A stretch of DNA of 64,000 nucleotides from Bacteroides sp. (GCA_023663525.1 JAMPHF010000004.1:62001-126000); one strand, 5' to 3'; shown: positions 1 to 8,200, counted from the first letter of the stretch. Notes: generated by a model from the letters alone, not told the origin. Numbers and translations: made by a program.

Positions 1-223
1 GATTAAATTCAAGTTGTTGGATGTGTCCCTTAAAAGTTACCTTAGCCTCCCGTCTTTTGGGCGCATTTTCCACCTTGTCTCAGTCGTGTACATAAAGTAC
101 ACTCCTTCTACTGCAGTGGAAAATCCTCTCCTCATCGGCTTGCCGCTTTCGAGCTCGTCGAGAAAGAAAATCCGGGACCTTCGATTTAACTTTTGTTATG
201 AGACACACTCTTAAAGTTGGGGC
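1..223. other. Window-edge segment, no confident gene
   Basis: This stretch is open on the + strand from the window edge to a stop at 212-214, and a 32-codon ATG frame (37-135) is open on the - strand. Both follow short palindromes such as GTGTAC/GTACAC near 90-106. Neither translation resembles a family I recognise. A + strand terminator follows at once, so something transcribed rightward from outside the window may end here, either a small protein or a structured RNA. Confidence 0.3.
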
Positions 224-246
224 AACGGCATGTCGAGCCGTTTTTT
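224..246 (+). terminator. Intrinsic terminator
   Basis: Stem AACGGC/GCCGTT with a 7-nt loop, followed by a T run. It would end a rightward transcript that starts at or before the left window edge. Confidence 0.55.
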
Positions 247-780
247 CTAAATTTCGTGCTGCAAAAATAGTAAATTTTATTCACGTGGCACATATGCGAC
301 TGATGTTTTACAACATCATTATCAGCACTTTTCATTATCGTAATCCATACAATAAGGCATCGCGCTTCGCGTAGATTTTACAATAAGTCTGCCACACCCT
401 ACCCCTTTTTCGCCAAAACCCACTGTCAACGCTGAGTTTATACACAGCCGAAATGACAATTGCTTATCGTCGTCCATACAATAAGCCCTGCATTTTCACC
501 CTTTTTCACTTCGCTGTTCAAACAGTTAAACTTTCTTAATTGCCACATTCGGAATAATCTCCAACCCCTCCGTCGATTGTTTATTCGATACAACGGCAGT
601 CAAGCCGCCACCCTCACTTCACTCCTCACCTTCAGCTTTTGAAGCAACATAAAAAAAATATTCATTAAACAAACATATCCAAAATCCATCAAGTAAGAAA
701 ATGACATTCCATAATCAGAGAGAATGAAACATTCGCGTTTCCAAGAAAAACACTTACACTTCAACTAAAAAGCAAAACAC
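247..780. other. AT-rich intergenic region upstream of ompA
   Basis: No gene was recognised in about 530 bp. It holds a perfect hairpin TGATGTT-ttac-AACATCA at 301-318 and a 22-bp direct repeat (core CATACAATAAG) at 337-358 and 466-487. A 60-codon frame at 460-642 has no family resemblance and unusual composition and is not called. No clear TAnnTTTG promoter box was found for the gene at 781. Confidence 0.4.
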
Positions 781-1911
781 ATGAAACGATTTATTTTTGC
801 TTCAGCCCTCGTCGGCTGTATTATGGGTGCCTCTGCCCAGAACATGATTGAACGCCCGACATTCGGCGACAATTGGCAGCTTGGCCTCGACGGTGGTATC
901 ACCACTCCGCTCAAGGGTCACTCGTTCTTCCAGAATGTCCGTCCGATCGTAGGTCTTCACCTCGGCAAGCAGATTTCTCCGCTTTTCGGACTCGGTATCG
1001 AAGGCTACGCAGGAATCAACACATCATCCGTCAACGGCGGCCGTCACAGCAAGACCGCGTTTGACAACACTTATCTCGGTGCTTACGGCCTCTTCAACCT
1101 CACAAATGCCTTCTGCGGCTTCCAGTGCGAGCCTCGCGCTTTCACTCTCGATGCTGTCCTCGGTATCGGTTGGCTTCATGACTACGTAAGCTACGGAAGC
1201 GACCACAGCAACATCGGTGCCAAAGCCGGTCTCAACTTCAACTTCGCTGTCACCGACCACTTCAGCATCTCGCTCAAACCGAGCGTGATCTGGAACGTCA
1301 CCGGCAACGGCACTCCCTACGATGACCAGGGTCTCGACCTCAAGCGAGCCAACTTCAACCTCCTCGTGGGTCTCAACTACAATTTCGGCCCCGGCTTCCA
1401 GTGCGTTGAATGTCCTCCCGACAATTCAGCCGAAATAGCTACCCTCAACGGACGCATAAACGACCTCCGCGCACAGGTGGACGGTAAGAACGCAGCCATC
1501 GCCGCTGCCGACGCAAAGAACGCCGAACTCACCGCAGCCCTTGCAGCAGCCAATGCCAAGCCCGCTAAGGTCGTGAAGGAAAACAATCTCGAATCAGTCC
1601 GCTACGTGTTCTTCAAGATCGGGTCAAGCACCATCACCGCTGACCAGCAGCCCAACATCGAGATGATCGCCGCCTACCTCAACAATCACCCGAAGGCCAC
1701 AGTCCAGATCCGTGGCTATGCATCAGCCGACGGTCCTGTCGAGCTTAACGAACGTCTCGCAAAAGCCCGTGCAGAATCTGTGAAAAACGCTCTCATCAAG
1801 CGTTTCAAGATTGACCCGAAGCGAATCAACGCCGAAGGCGAGGGTATCGGTCACATGTTCAGCGAAGAATCCTGGAACCGAGTTTCAATCTGCACTCTCG
1901 ACGCCGATTGA
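781..1911 (+). CDS. OmpA-family outer-membrane porin/anchor protein
   Basis: A 376-residue protein with a signal peptide (MKRFIFASALVGCIMGASAQ). An N-terminal beta-barrel region (about 25-205) alternates aromatic and glycine-rich strands. An Ala-rich coiled-coil linker follows (about 220-262), then a C-terminal OmpA domain (about 268-376). That domain has the peptidoglycan-binding signature in the form GYASADGPVELNERLAKAR and a terminal WNRVSI strand. OmpA C-terminal domains bind diaminopimelate peptidoglycan and tether the outer membrane. The gene appears monocistronic, with a strong terminator immediately after it. Family assignment is secure; the specific role of the barrel is not known. 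Confidence 0.92.
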   Translation: MKRFIFASALVGCIMGASAQNMIERPTFGDNWQLGLDGGITTPLKGHSFFQNVRPIVGLHLGKQISPLFGLGIEGYAGINTSSVNGGRHSKTAFDNTYLGAYGLFNLTNAFCGFQCEPRAFTLDAVLGIGWLHDYVSYGSDHSNIGAKAGLNFNFAVTDHFSISLKPSVIWNVTGNGTPYDDQGLDLKRANFNLLVGLNYNFGPGFQCVECPPDNSAEIATLNGRINDLRAQVDGKNAAIAAADAKNAELTAALAAANAKPAKVVKENNLESVRYVFFKIGSSTITADQQPNIEMIAAYLNNHPKATVQIRGYASADGPVELNERLAKARAESVKNALIKRFKIDPKRINAEGEGIGHMFSEESWNRVSICTLDAD

Positions 1912-1954
1912 TTGAAGCACTGACACCTCTATTATATAGATAATCCACATTTTT

Positions 1955-1985
1955 CCCACCGGACGCACATCCGGTGGGATTTTTT
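1955..1985 (+). terminator. Intrinsic terminator of ompA-like gene
   Basis: Perfect 9-bp stem CCCACCGGA/TCCGGTGGG with a 6-nt loop, followed by ATTTTTT. Confidence 0.85.
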
Positions 1986-2032
1986 ATGTCCATTTTTTGC
2001 ATTATCGCACCTTTTTGCCCCATTTCCACCCC

Positions 2033-2040
2033 TAACTTTG
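2033..2040 (+). promoter_or_regulatory. Bacteroidetes -7 box (TAACTTTG)
   Basis: Perfect TAnnTTTG element about 48 nt before the start of the small ORF at 2089. A TTTG at 2014-2017 is only 15 nt upstream instead of about 19, so the -33 element is weak. It would drive the proline-rich ORF and the capsid-like gene. Confidence 0.5.
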
Positions 2041-2088
2041 CAATGTCAATCAATCAAACATCAAACCTTAAACAAACAAGAAAAAACA

Positions 2089-2313
2089 ATGACACCTGCA
2101 CCACTCGAATTCATCCGTCACCCCGAAAGCGCAGCCGGCGACCCCACCACCCCACACCCCGCCGCACCCAACTCAACCGCTCCCGCCGCACCAGTTCCCA
2201 ACTCACCCACATCCGCCCCCGACACCCCCACATCCGCCCCCGACACCGATGACCCGACCTCACAAATCCTCTCCACCCCCCGTCCCTCCGCCTGGCCCAC
2301 CCCCAACCCTTAA
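2089..2313 (+). CDS. Proline-rich small protein upstream of capsid-like gene
   Basis: A 74-residue frame starting MTPAPLEFIRHPESAAGD, then a Pro/Thr/Ala/Asp-rich low-complexity tail containing a 21-bp in-frame duplication (repeated PTSAPDT). No domain is recognised. The ATG lies about 48 nt after a TAACTTTG box and follows an A-rich leader, which is typical for Bacteroidetes starts. It is separated from the capsid-like gene only by the 7-bp repeat array, so it is probably co-transcribed with it. Its acidic, disordered character would fit a scaffold or accessory role, but that is speculation; it may also be a non-functional frame. Confidence 0.5.
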   Translation: MTPAPLEFIRHPESAAGDPTTPHPAAPNSTAPAAPVPNSPTSAPDTPTSAPDTDDPTSQILSTPRPSAWPTPNP

Positions 2314-2445
2314 TCCCTAATACTCAACCACTAACCCTTAATCCTTAACCCTTAATCCTTAACCCTTAACCCTTAACCCTTAATCCTTAACCCTTAACCC
2401 TTAACCCTTAATCCTTAATCCTTAATCCTTAACCCTTAATACTTA
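2313..2445 (+). repeat. 7-bp tandem repeat array (A[C/T]CCTTA)n
   Basis: Sixteen consecutive 7-bp units fill 2334-2445 exactly, alternating ACCCTTA and ATCCTTA (the last unit is ATACTTA). Three degenerate units in the same register precede them (2313-2333). The array begins at the stop codon of the proline-rich ORF and ends 7 nt before the ATG of the capsid-like gene. Because TAA recurs in the units the array is not coding. It could set leader length or structure for the downstream gene and may vary in copy number. Confidence 0.9.
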
Positions 2446-2452
2446 AAAAAAA

Positions 2453-3649
2453 ATGCTCACCACCCAACTCACCCGCGAACTCGCACCCGGGCTGCTCCGC
2501 AGCGAAATCGACGAACGCATCGTCAAAATCCGTCCCTCATCCACACCGCTCGACCAAATCTCCCGAATGGTAGGAGCGCGCAAAGCCTCCTCAATGCGCA
2601 TCGAATACTATTCGGTTGACACGAAAGACGGAAGCACCACCGCCGCTCGCAGCCTCCGTGGACTGACACTGACCCACGGGACACCATTTGAAATCCCTGT
2701 AGCCAACGGCACAATCTTCTCCGAGACCGAAACCGTCCTCATCCCGTCGCTCACGATTCCCGATGGACTCTACAAAGGACAGTCACTTGTGGCCTACATC
2801 TCAGCCATCGACGGCAACACCCTCACCGTCATCCCCGTCAACATCGGTGAATCTGCCGCAGGAATCGAAGTCGGGACTCTCAGCGAAGGCGACCAGATAA
2901 TCCGCATGGGCCGCGCCGCCCGCGAGCTTGACGTACAGACCACGCAATACGTAGCCCTGCCCAAGAAAGACTACAACTTCTGTCAGATTTTCAAATCGCA
3001 GGTGGAGGAGTCGCTCTACCAGCGACTCTCCGACAAAGAGGTCGGATGGACATTCTCCGATCAGGAAGAAGTCGCGATAATGGACATGCGCATGGGCATG
3101 GAAAAATCATTCCTTTTCGGTGCACGCGCCCGCGTCGCTCTCCCCGACGGCTCTGACGAGATTCTGTTCACCGGAGGAATATGGAACCAGACCGACCGCA
3201 CCTATAACTACGTCCCCGGTGCGTTCACCAACGAAGACCTCACCTCCCTCTCGCGCGCCGCGTTCACCGGTCGCTCAGGCTCGTCGCGCAAGGTTCTCAT
3301 CGCCGGGTCGGGACTCATCGAGAACCTCAGCGTCCTCCCCAACTCCAGGGTTATCACCGCTGAAGAAAAGGAAACCGTCTGGGGTATTGACTTCCACCTC
3401 ATCGTCACCAAGTTCGGCACTCTCTACGTGCATCACTCCGAAGTCTTCGACCTTTGCGGCAAAGAGAACTCCGGCATGGTCATCGACCCCGACTACATCA
3501 CCAAGTACTCCCACGTCCCGTTCTCGGCCGAACGCATCAGTTTCCGCAAGCAGGGAGTGCGCAACACCGAGGGTGTAGTCCTCACCGAAGCATCGTGTCT
3601 CGTCCTCCGTCACCCCGACTCTCACCTCCGCATCGAACCCCTCGCGTAA
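2453..3649 (+). CDS. Phage major capsid protein homologue (SU10/DUF5309-like)
   Basis: A 398-residue protein resembling SU10-type major capsid proteins of the HK97 fold. Diagnostic parts are the central segment with DYNFCQIFKSQVEES (about 174-190), MGMEKSFLFGARARV (about 212-228) followed by FTGGIWN, and a C-terminal part with TKFGTLYVHHSEVFD and VIDPDYI. Length fits the family. There is no signal peptide. Flanking genes are chromosomal (an OmpA protein and FKBPs), with no portal, protease, integrase or tail genes nearby. Base composition is like the host genes around it, which suggests long residence. It could be a domesticated capsid (GTA-like or nanocompartment) or a preserved relic. I identified the family by pattern, not by a search. 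Confidence 0.75.
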   Translation: MLTTQLTRELAPGLLRSEIDERIVKIRPSSTPLDQISRMVGARKASSMRIEYYSVDTKDGSTTAARSLRGLTLTHGTPFEIPVANGTIFSETETVLIPSLTIPDGLYKGQSLVAYISAIDGNTLTVIPVNIGESAAGIEVGTLSEGDQIIRMGRAARELDVQTTQYVALPKKDYNFCQIFKSQVEESLYQRLSDKEVGWTFSDQEEVAIMDMRMGMEKSFLFGARARVALPDGSDEILFTGGIWNQTDRTYNYVPGAFTNEDLTSLSRAAFTGRSGSSRKVLIAGSGLIENLSVLPNSRVITAEEKETVWGIDFHLIVTKFGTLYVHHSEVFDLCGKENSGMVIDPDYITKYSHVPFSAERISFRKQGVRNTEGVVLTEASCLVLRHPDSHLRIEPLA

Positions 3650-3668
3650 TCTCCCTCCAAAACGGCAA

Positions 3669-3706
3669 GAGACCCGGAAGCAATTTTCGCATTGCTTCCG
3701 GGTCTC
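3669..3706. terminator. Strong hairpin between convergent genes
   Basis: Perfect 16-bp stem (3669-3684 with 3691-3706) and a 6-nt loop between the capsid-like gene (+) and the FKBP gene (-). There is no long T run on either side, but position and strength suggest a bidirectional terminator. Confidence 0.7.
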
Positions 3707-3741
3707 CTGACCGTTAAAAGGATATATGATTTATACGTTCA

Positions 3742-4653
3742 TTAGTTTGCAGGGACTACTTCTGAAGTCTCAACGTCAAACACGAGCATTGCGTTAGGAC
3801 CGATACCGGCCTGGGGCTGACCATCCACACCGTATGCGAGATTGCCGGGGATGTAGATGATGTAGTGTGACCCGTTCTTCATCATCGAAAGAGCCTCACC
3901 GAAACCGGGGACAACGCGGTTAGGATTCATTGTGACACCATCCTGGTTCTTGTCAAACTCCTTGCCGTCGATAAGTTTGCCGACATATTTTACCCTTGCG
4001 CTACCGTTGGCGCCGACAGCTTCGCCGGTACCCTCGTTGATCACCTTGTAAGCGAGACCTGACGAAGTGACCTTGATTTCAGGATCCTTTGCCATCTGGT
4101 CCTTCAGATAAGCCTGACCGGCAGCAGCGTTTTCCTGAGCCTCGGGGCTGTTCTCCTTGGCTGCGCGGGCTTCATCCTCTTTCTTCTGATAGAACTCCAT
4201 CATTTTCTGCTGAGCCTGCTCGGCGAGAAGCTGAAGTGTTCCCTGGGCCTCACGCATAGCCTCGTTGTTCACTGAGTCTGCGCTGAATGCCTTGGCGTAT
4301 GCCTCATAGAGCTTGGCACGGTCAATGGGCACACCGGCCTCCTCGTAGCGGAACAGTTGGCCGACGAGGTTCAGACCGAAGCTAAGACCTGTGAGATAGC
4401 CCTGCTGTGTCGTATCGGTCATGATGGCCTGCTTGAAACCACGGAGCAGATCCTCCTTCTTGATGTTAGCTTTCTGATCCTCGGGGAGAGTCTCATACTC
4501 AGCAAGCAGACGTGAGCCCTGTGCCTCACCCAAAGCTACTGAAAGCGAATCGCCGAACCCCTTGTTCTCATTGGATGATGATGATGAATTGCCGCAAGAG
4601 CTTGCGCTGAGCAGCACTGCGGCAACGCCGCAAGCCATGAATAGCTTTTTCAT
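3742..4653 (-). CDS. FKBP-type peptidyl-prolyl isomerase, lipoprotein
   Basis: A 303-residue protein with a lipoprotein signal (hydrophobic stretch, then ASSC at about residue 20) and a Ser-rich tether. An FKBP_N helical dimerisation domain spans about 35-170. A C-terminal FKBP domain (about 195-300) contains ARVKYVGKLIDGKEFD, VVPGFGEAL and AYGVDG. It should catalyse proline cis-trans isomerisation and chaperone proteins at the periplasmic face of a membrane. It follows a cytoplasmic FKBP paralogue on the same strand 53 nt upstream, so the two probably form a transcription unit. Confidence 0.92.
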   Translation of the reverse strand: MKKLFMACGVAAVLLSASSCGNSSSSSNENKGFGDSLSVALGEAQGSRLLAEYETLPEDQKANIKKEDLLRGFKQAIMTDTTQQGYLTGLSFGLNLVGQLFRYEEAGVPIDRAKLYEAYAKAFSADSVNNEAMREAQGTLQLLAEQAQQKMMEFYQKKEDEARAAKENSPEAQENAAAGQAYLKDQMAKDPEIKVTSSGLAYKVINEGTGEAVGANGSARVKYVGKLIDGKEFDKNQDGVTMNPNRVVPGFGEALSMMKNGSHYIIYIPGNLAYGVDGQPQAGIGPNAMLVFDVETSEVVPAN

Positions 4654-4706
4654 AAAAATTTGAAAAATTGTATAGTAATTAATTTAATGGTGTCTGTTGA
4701 ATCTGT

Positions 4707-5333
4707 TTACTTTTTGATCACCTTCAGAAGTTCCACATCAAAAATCAGCGTGGAGTTCGGGCCGATCACACCGCCCGCACCCTGAGGTCCGTAGGCCAGT
4801 TGCGACGGGATGAAAAGACGCCACTTCGAGCCTGCCTTCATGAGCTGGAGAGCCTCAACCCATCCGGGGATCACCTGAGTGACACCGAACGTAGCCGGAA
4901 CACCGCGCTCAACGGAGCTGTCAAACACTGTTCCGTCAATGAGCTTGCCGGTGTAGTGTACCTCGACCTGATCCTGGGCGGTAGGCATCTCGCCATCACC
5001 GTCAGTGATCACCTCATACTGCAGACCGGAAGCCGTGGTCTTGACCTCCACACGCTTGCCGTTCTCCTCAAGGAACTGCTTGCCCGCAGCGGCATTGACA
5101 TCTGCCATCTTGGCGGCCTCGGCACGCTGTTTCTCCTCAAGGGCTGTGAAATATTTCTGAATTTCAGCCTTTGCCTCATCGTAGGTCATTTTAGGCTGGT
5201 TGCCGTAGAACACGGCTGCTACACCGTCGGCGAAATCCTGAACGTTTATCTCCTGAATACCGCTTGCACGGAAATTATTTCCCATGCTCAGACCGAGAGC
5301 ATAGCTGATACGGTCTAATTCTTTATTTTCCAT
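4707..5333 (-). CDS. FKBP-type peptidyl-prolyl isomerase (FkpA/FklB-like)
   Basis: A 208-residue protein without a signal peptide. A short N-terminal FKBP_N region (about 5-85) precedes the catalytic domain (about 105-207), which has VEVHYTGKLIDGTVFDSS, VIPGWVEALQLM and LAYGPQGAG. It is a proline isomerase/chaperone, probably cytoplasmic, and is the upstream partner of the lipoprotein FKBP. A TATCTTTG box lies about 30 nt upstream of the start. Confidence 0.92.
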   Translation of the reverse strand: MENKELDRISYALGLSMGNNFRASGIQEINVQDFADGVAAVFYGNQPKMTYDEAKAEIQKYFTALEEKQRAEAAKMADVNAAAGKQFLEENGKRVEVKTTASGLQYEVITDGDGEMPTAQDQVEVHYTGKLIDGTVFDSSVERGVPATFGVTQVIPGWVEALQLMKAGSKWRLFIPSQLAYGPQGAGGVIGPNSTLIFDVELLKVIKK

Positions 5334-5363
5334 AATTATATCAATTAGTTGTCATCAAGTCTG

Positions 5364-5371
5364 CAAAGATA
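5364..5371 (-). promoter_or_regulatory. Bacteroidetes -7 box (TATCTTTG)
   Basis: TAnnTTTG reading leftward, about 30 nt upstream of the FKBP start at 5333. No convincing -33 TTTG was seen. Confidence 0.4.
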
Positions 5372-5556
5372 GGCTATTTTTATTGCTGTGTGTTGATATT
5401 TTTAATTTAAAAAAGTTAAAATCAGCCCACATATCCTTCATGGCCTGTCGTTGATAATCTATACCTAACAACAAGCCTTCACCGTGTTTAGTTGACAGCC
5501 GTACAGACTTTATACTTTATATTCAATACTTTACAATCGTTAAGCCATCCGTTTTC

Positions 5557-6171
5557 TCACTTTTCCGGACCGAACTCGCTCAGGCGTGCAAGATACTTCC
5601 CGATGATGTCAAACTCGATGTTGACCACGCTCCCGACACGGATTTCCTTAAAATTCGTATGCTCAAAAGTGTAGGGAATGATTGCCACCCTGAACGAATA
5701 GCGTTCGGAATCACACACCGTCAGGCTCACGCCGTTGACCGTCACAGAGCCTTTCTCCACAGTCACATAGCCCTTTGCAGCCATCTCGGGAGCGACATCA
5801 TATCTGAACTTGTAGTAGCGGCTTCCCTCGACCTCCTCAACAGCCTCACAGACAGCAGTGCAATCGACATGACCCTGCACTATGTGACCGTCAAGGCGAC
5901 CGTTCATCATCATCGAGCGTTCGAGATTCACCAGGCTGCCCGGCTCAAGACCGCCGAGATTACTGCGGTCAAGCGTCTCCCGGATAGCAGTCACCGTGTA
6001 AGTTCCGTCACCGGGGATTGACACCACGGTCAGACAAACGCCATTGTGAGCCACGCTCTGGTCTATTTTAAGCTCGTCAGTGAAACTGCATCTCACACGG
6101 AGATCCACATTTCCGTCCTTGCGCACGACATCGACCACCTGCGCGGCCTCCTCGACTATACCTGAAAACAT
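5557..6171 (-). CDS. ribE: Riboflavin synthase, alpha chain
   Basis: A 204-residue protein that converts two 6,7-dimethyl-8-ribityllumazine molecules to riboflavin in the last step of riboflavin synthesis. It starts with the characteristic MFSGIVEE and has the two-barrel internal repeat: VAHNGVCLTV in the first half and VTVNGVSLTV in the second, with GHIVQGHVD between them. Length is normal for the family. It stands alone, with a near-consensus promoter just upstream, divergent from the adenosyltransferase gene. Confidence 0.95.
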   Translation of the reverse strand: MFSGIVEEAAQVVDVVRKDGNVDLRVRCSFTDELKIDQSVAHNGVCLTVVSIPGDGTYTVTAIRETLDRSNLGGLEPGSLVNLERSMMMNGRLDGHIVQGHVDCTAVCEAVEEVEGSRYYKFRYDVAPEMAAKGYVTVEKGSVTVNGVSLTVCDSERYSFRVAIIPYTFEHTNFKEIRVGSVVNIEFDIIGKYLARLSEFGPEK

Positions 6172-6212
6172 ATTTTATCGTTTTTTAATTTAGTCAGATT
6201 GTTAAAATGCTG

Positions 6213-6243
6213 CAAATTTACGAAATTTGCCGCTTAAACCAAA
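6213..6243 (-). promoter_or_regulatory. Promoter of riboflavin synthase gene
   Basis: TTTG (6240-6243) and TAAATTTG (6213-6220), reading leftward with exactly 19 nt between them. This is a full match to the Bacteroidetes primary-sigma consensus TTTG-N19-TAnnTTTG, 42 nt from the start codon at 6171. Confidence 0.75.
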
Positions 6244-6258
6244 AATGCATATAAATTC

Positions 6259-6903
6259 ATGAGAAAAAGCCCCCTATACACCGGCACAGGCGATGCCGGC
6301 ACCACCTCGCTGGTCGGCGGACAACGCATTGCAAAGAACTCTCCGCGCGTCTGCGCCTACGGGACGCTCGACGAACTCAACGCCATGATCGGACTCGTAC
6401 AGGCCCACTGCACACAGTTGGACGATTTCATAAACTCCACCCTCATCAACATCAGTTGCACGCTTTTCAACATCGGGTCATACCTCGCCACCCCATCCGA
6501 CGAAAAAAAGAACATCTCCCCCACCGACGAGCCGACCTTTTCCACCGAGCTCTCAACCACCACCGACGACCCAACCTCTCCCACCGATGAGCCGGCCTCT
6601 CCCATCGAGCTCTCAACCCTTACCGATCTCGAACATCAGATCGACCTTCTTGACTCCATGACCCCGCCGCTCAAACTGTTCGTACTACCCGGCGGATCGA
6701 TAGGAGCAGCCCACGCCCACGTAGCGCGCACCGTGTGCCGTCGGGCCGAGCGCGACATCCTCACCCTCACCGACACCGGAGCATACGTCCACCCCACCGT
6801 CCTCACCTACATCAACCGCCTCAGCGACTACCTCTTTATCCTCGCCCGCTACATCAACCACGTCACCTCCACCCCCGAAATCACATGGCGGCGCAAAAAA
6901 TGA
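6259..6903 (+). CDS. Cob(I)yrinic acid a,c-diamide adenosyltransferase, PduO type
   Basis: A 214-residue PduO-type ATP:cob(I)alamin adenosyltransferase, which transfers the adenosyl group of ATP to cobalt to make adenosylcobalamin. The N-terminal ATP-binding motif YTGTGDAGTTSL and the C-terminal helix with HVARTVCRRAERD are both present. Between the helices, at about residues 75-118, lies an insertion made of two imperfect in-frame copies of PTDEP..S.ELST.TD, rich in Thr/Ser/Pro/Asp/Glu and absent from typical family members. The core looks intact, so activity is likely retained with the insertion as a loop. Confidence 0.9.
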   Translation: MRKSPLYTGTGDAGTTSLVGGQRIAKNSPRVCAYGTLDELNAMIGLVQAHCTQLDDFINSTLINISCTLFNIGSYLATPSDEKKNISPTDEPTFSTELSTTTDDPTSPTDEPASPIELSTLTDLEHQIDLLDSMTPPLKLFVLPGGSIGAAHAHVARTVCRRAERDILTLTDTGAYVHPTVLTYINRLSDYLFILARYINHVTSTPEITWRRKK

Positions 6904-6918
6904 TTGCAAAAAGGTTTG

Positions 6919-7046
6919 CATCATGATGCACCAAGCTCCCCCACCATCATGATGCACCAAGCTCCATCATGCTGCACCAAGCTTCATCATGCTGCATCAA
7001 GCTGCACCAAGCTCCATCATGCTTCATCATGATGAATGTTGCTGCC
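6919..7046. repeat. Imperfect ~20-bp tandem repeat
   Basis: About five degenerate copies of a roughly 20-bp unit (CATCATGMTGCACCAAGCTY) fill the space between the adenosyltransferase stop and the trpS promoter. Units are self-complementary in part (CATCATGATG). No open frame of note; origin and role unknown. Confidence 0.8.
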
Positions 7047-7077
7047 CCAACATGCATCACCCTTTAAATAAATTTAC

Positions 7078-7085
7078 TACTTTTG
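7078..7085 (+). promoter_or_regulatory. Bacteroidetes -7 box (TACTTTTG) of trpS
   Basis: TAnnTTTG match about 60 nt before the trpS ATG at 7145, immediately after the 20-bp repeat region. No clear -33 TTTG is present at the usual spacing. Confidence 0.45.
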
Positions 7086-7144
7086 TACCCTAATTGGCCA
7101 ATCAAGGCCCGACCAATCAACAAAACAATAATTCAACCCACATT

Positions 7145-8200
7145 ATGGATAATAAAGAAGTCGTGCTGTCAGGCATCCGTGCCACCGGCAACCTTCACCT
7201 TGGAAACTACTACGGCGCACTCAGCAAATTCGTGAAAATGCAGAATGACTACGACTGCCTCTTCTTCATCGCCGACCTCCACGCTCTGACCACCAATCCC
7301 GAGCCGGACGCTCTCCACGAAAATGTCAAGAACATACTCGCCGAATATCTCGCAGCAGGTATCGACCCCGAGAAAGCCACGATATTCGTCCAAAGCGACA
7401 TCCCGGAAATATCCGAAATGTATCTCCTCCTCAACATGCACGTGGGCATCGGCGAACTCATGCGCACCGCTTCTTTCAAGGACAAAGCCCGCAAGCAGCT
7501 CGGCATCAAGGATGACGGCGAGGACATCGAGAAGCAGATCATCGGCTCTGACACCAACAAGCGCGTCAATGCCGGTCTCCTCACCTACCCCACCCTCATG
7601 GCCGTCGATATTCTGATTCAGAAAGCCCACAAAGTGCCTGTCGGCAAGGATCAGGAACAGCACCTTGAGCTTACACGCCGCTTCGCCCGCCGTTTCAACT
7701 CATTCTATGGCGTTGACCTTTTCCCCGAACCTCAGAACTTCAACTTCACCGACCACGCCGTGAAAGTCCCCGGTCTCGACGGCTCCGGCAAGATGGGCAA
7801 GAGCGAGGGCAACTGCATCTACCTCATCGACGAGGAGAAAGTGCTCCGCAAGAAAGTGATGCGCGCTGTCACCGATGAAGGTCCCAAGACCCCCAATCAG
7901 CCCATTTCCGAGCCTGTGCAGAATCTCCTCACACTCATGGAACTGACCTCTGCACCCGAGATTGTGCAAAGCTACCGCGATGCCTACGCCGACTGCTCCA
8001 TCCGCTACGGCGACATGAAGAAGCAGCTTGCCGAGGACATCCTCAAAGTCACTACCCCGATCCGCGAACGCTACCATGACATCCGCAACGATGACGCATA
8101 CATCTCTCGCGTCGTCCGTCAGGGTGCCGAACGTGCCCGCGAGCGCGCAGCCAAGACCCTTGCCGAAGTCCGCGAAATAATGGGTATCCGCAAATTCTGA
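7145..8200 (+). CDS. trpS: Tryptophan--tRNA ligase
   Basis: A 351-residue class I aminoacyl-tRNA synthetase that charges tRNA-Trp. The HIGH-type motif appears in GNLHLGNYYGAL near residue 20 and the KMSKS-type loop as KMGKSEGN near residue 220. The ATG at 7145 is preferred because it opens MDNKEVVLSGIRATG, the usual family N-terminus. A TTG at 7094 in the same frame would add 17 Asn/Gln-rich residues that look like leader sequence. Confidence 0.95.
   Translation: MDNKEVVLSGIRATGNLHLGNYYGALSKFVKMQNDYDCLFFIADLHALTTNPEPDALHENVKNILAEYLAAGIDPEKATIFVQSDIPEISEMYLLLNMHVGIGELMRTASFKDKARKQLGIKDDGEDIEKQIIGSDTNKRVNAGLLTYPTLMAVDILIQKAHKVPVGKDQEQHLELTRRFARRFNSFYGVDLFPEPQNFNFTDHAVKVPGLDGSGKMGKSEGNCIYLIDEEKVLRKKVMRAVTDEGPKTPNQPISEPVQNLLTLMELTSAPEIVQSYRDAYADCSIRYGDMKKQLAEDILKVTTPIRERYHDIRNDDAYISRVVRQGAERARERAAKTLAEVREIMGIRKF

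Noticed and set aside
460..642. 60-codon frame upstream of the ompA-like gene
   Set aside because: No family resemblance, hydrophobic random-looking composition, no start signal.
2334..2445. CRISPR or telomere-type array
   Set aside because: There are no spacers, units are only 7 bp, and the array lies inside a gene-dense chromosomal region between two genes.
6919..7046. CRISPR-like array
   Set aside because: Units are directly adjacent and degenerate, with no unique spacers and no cas genes.
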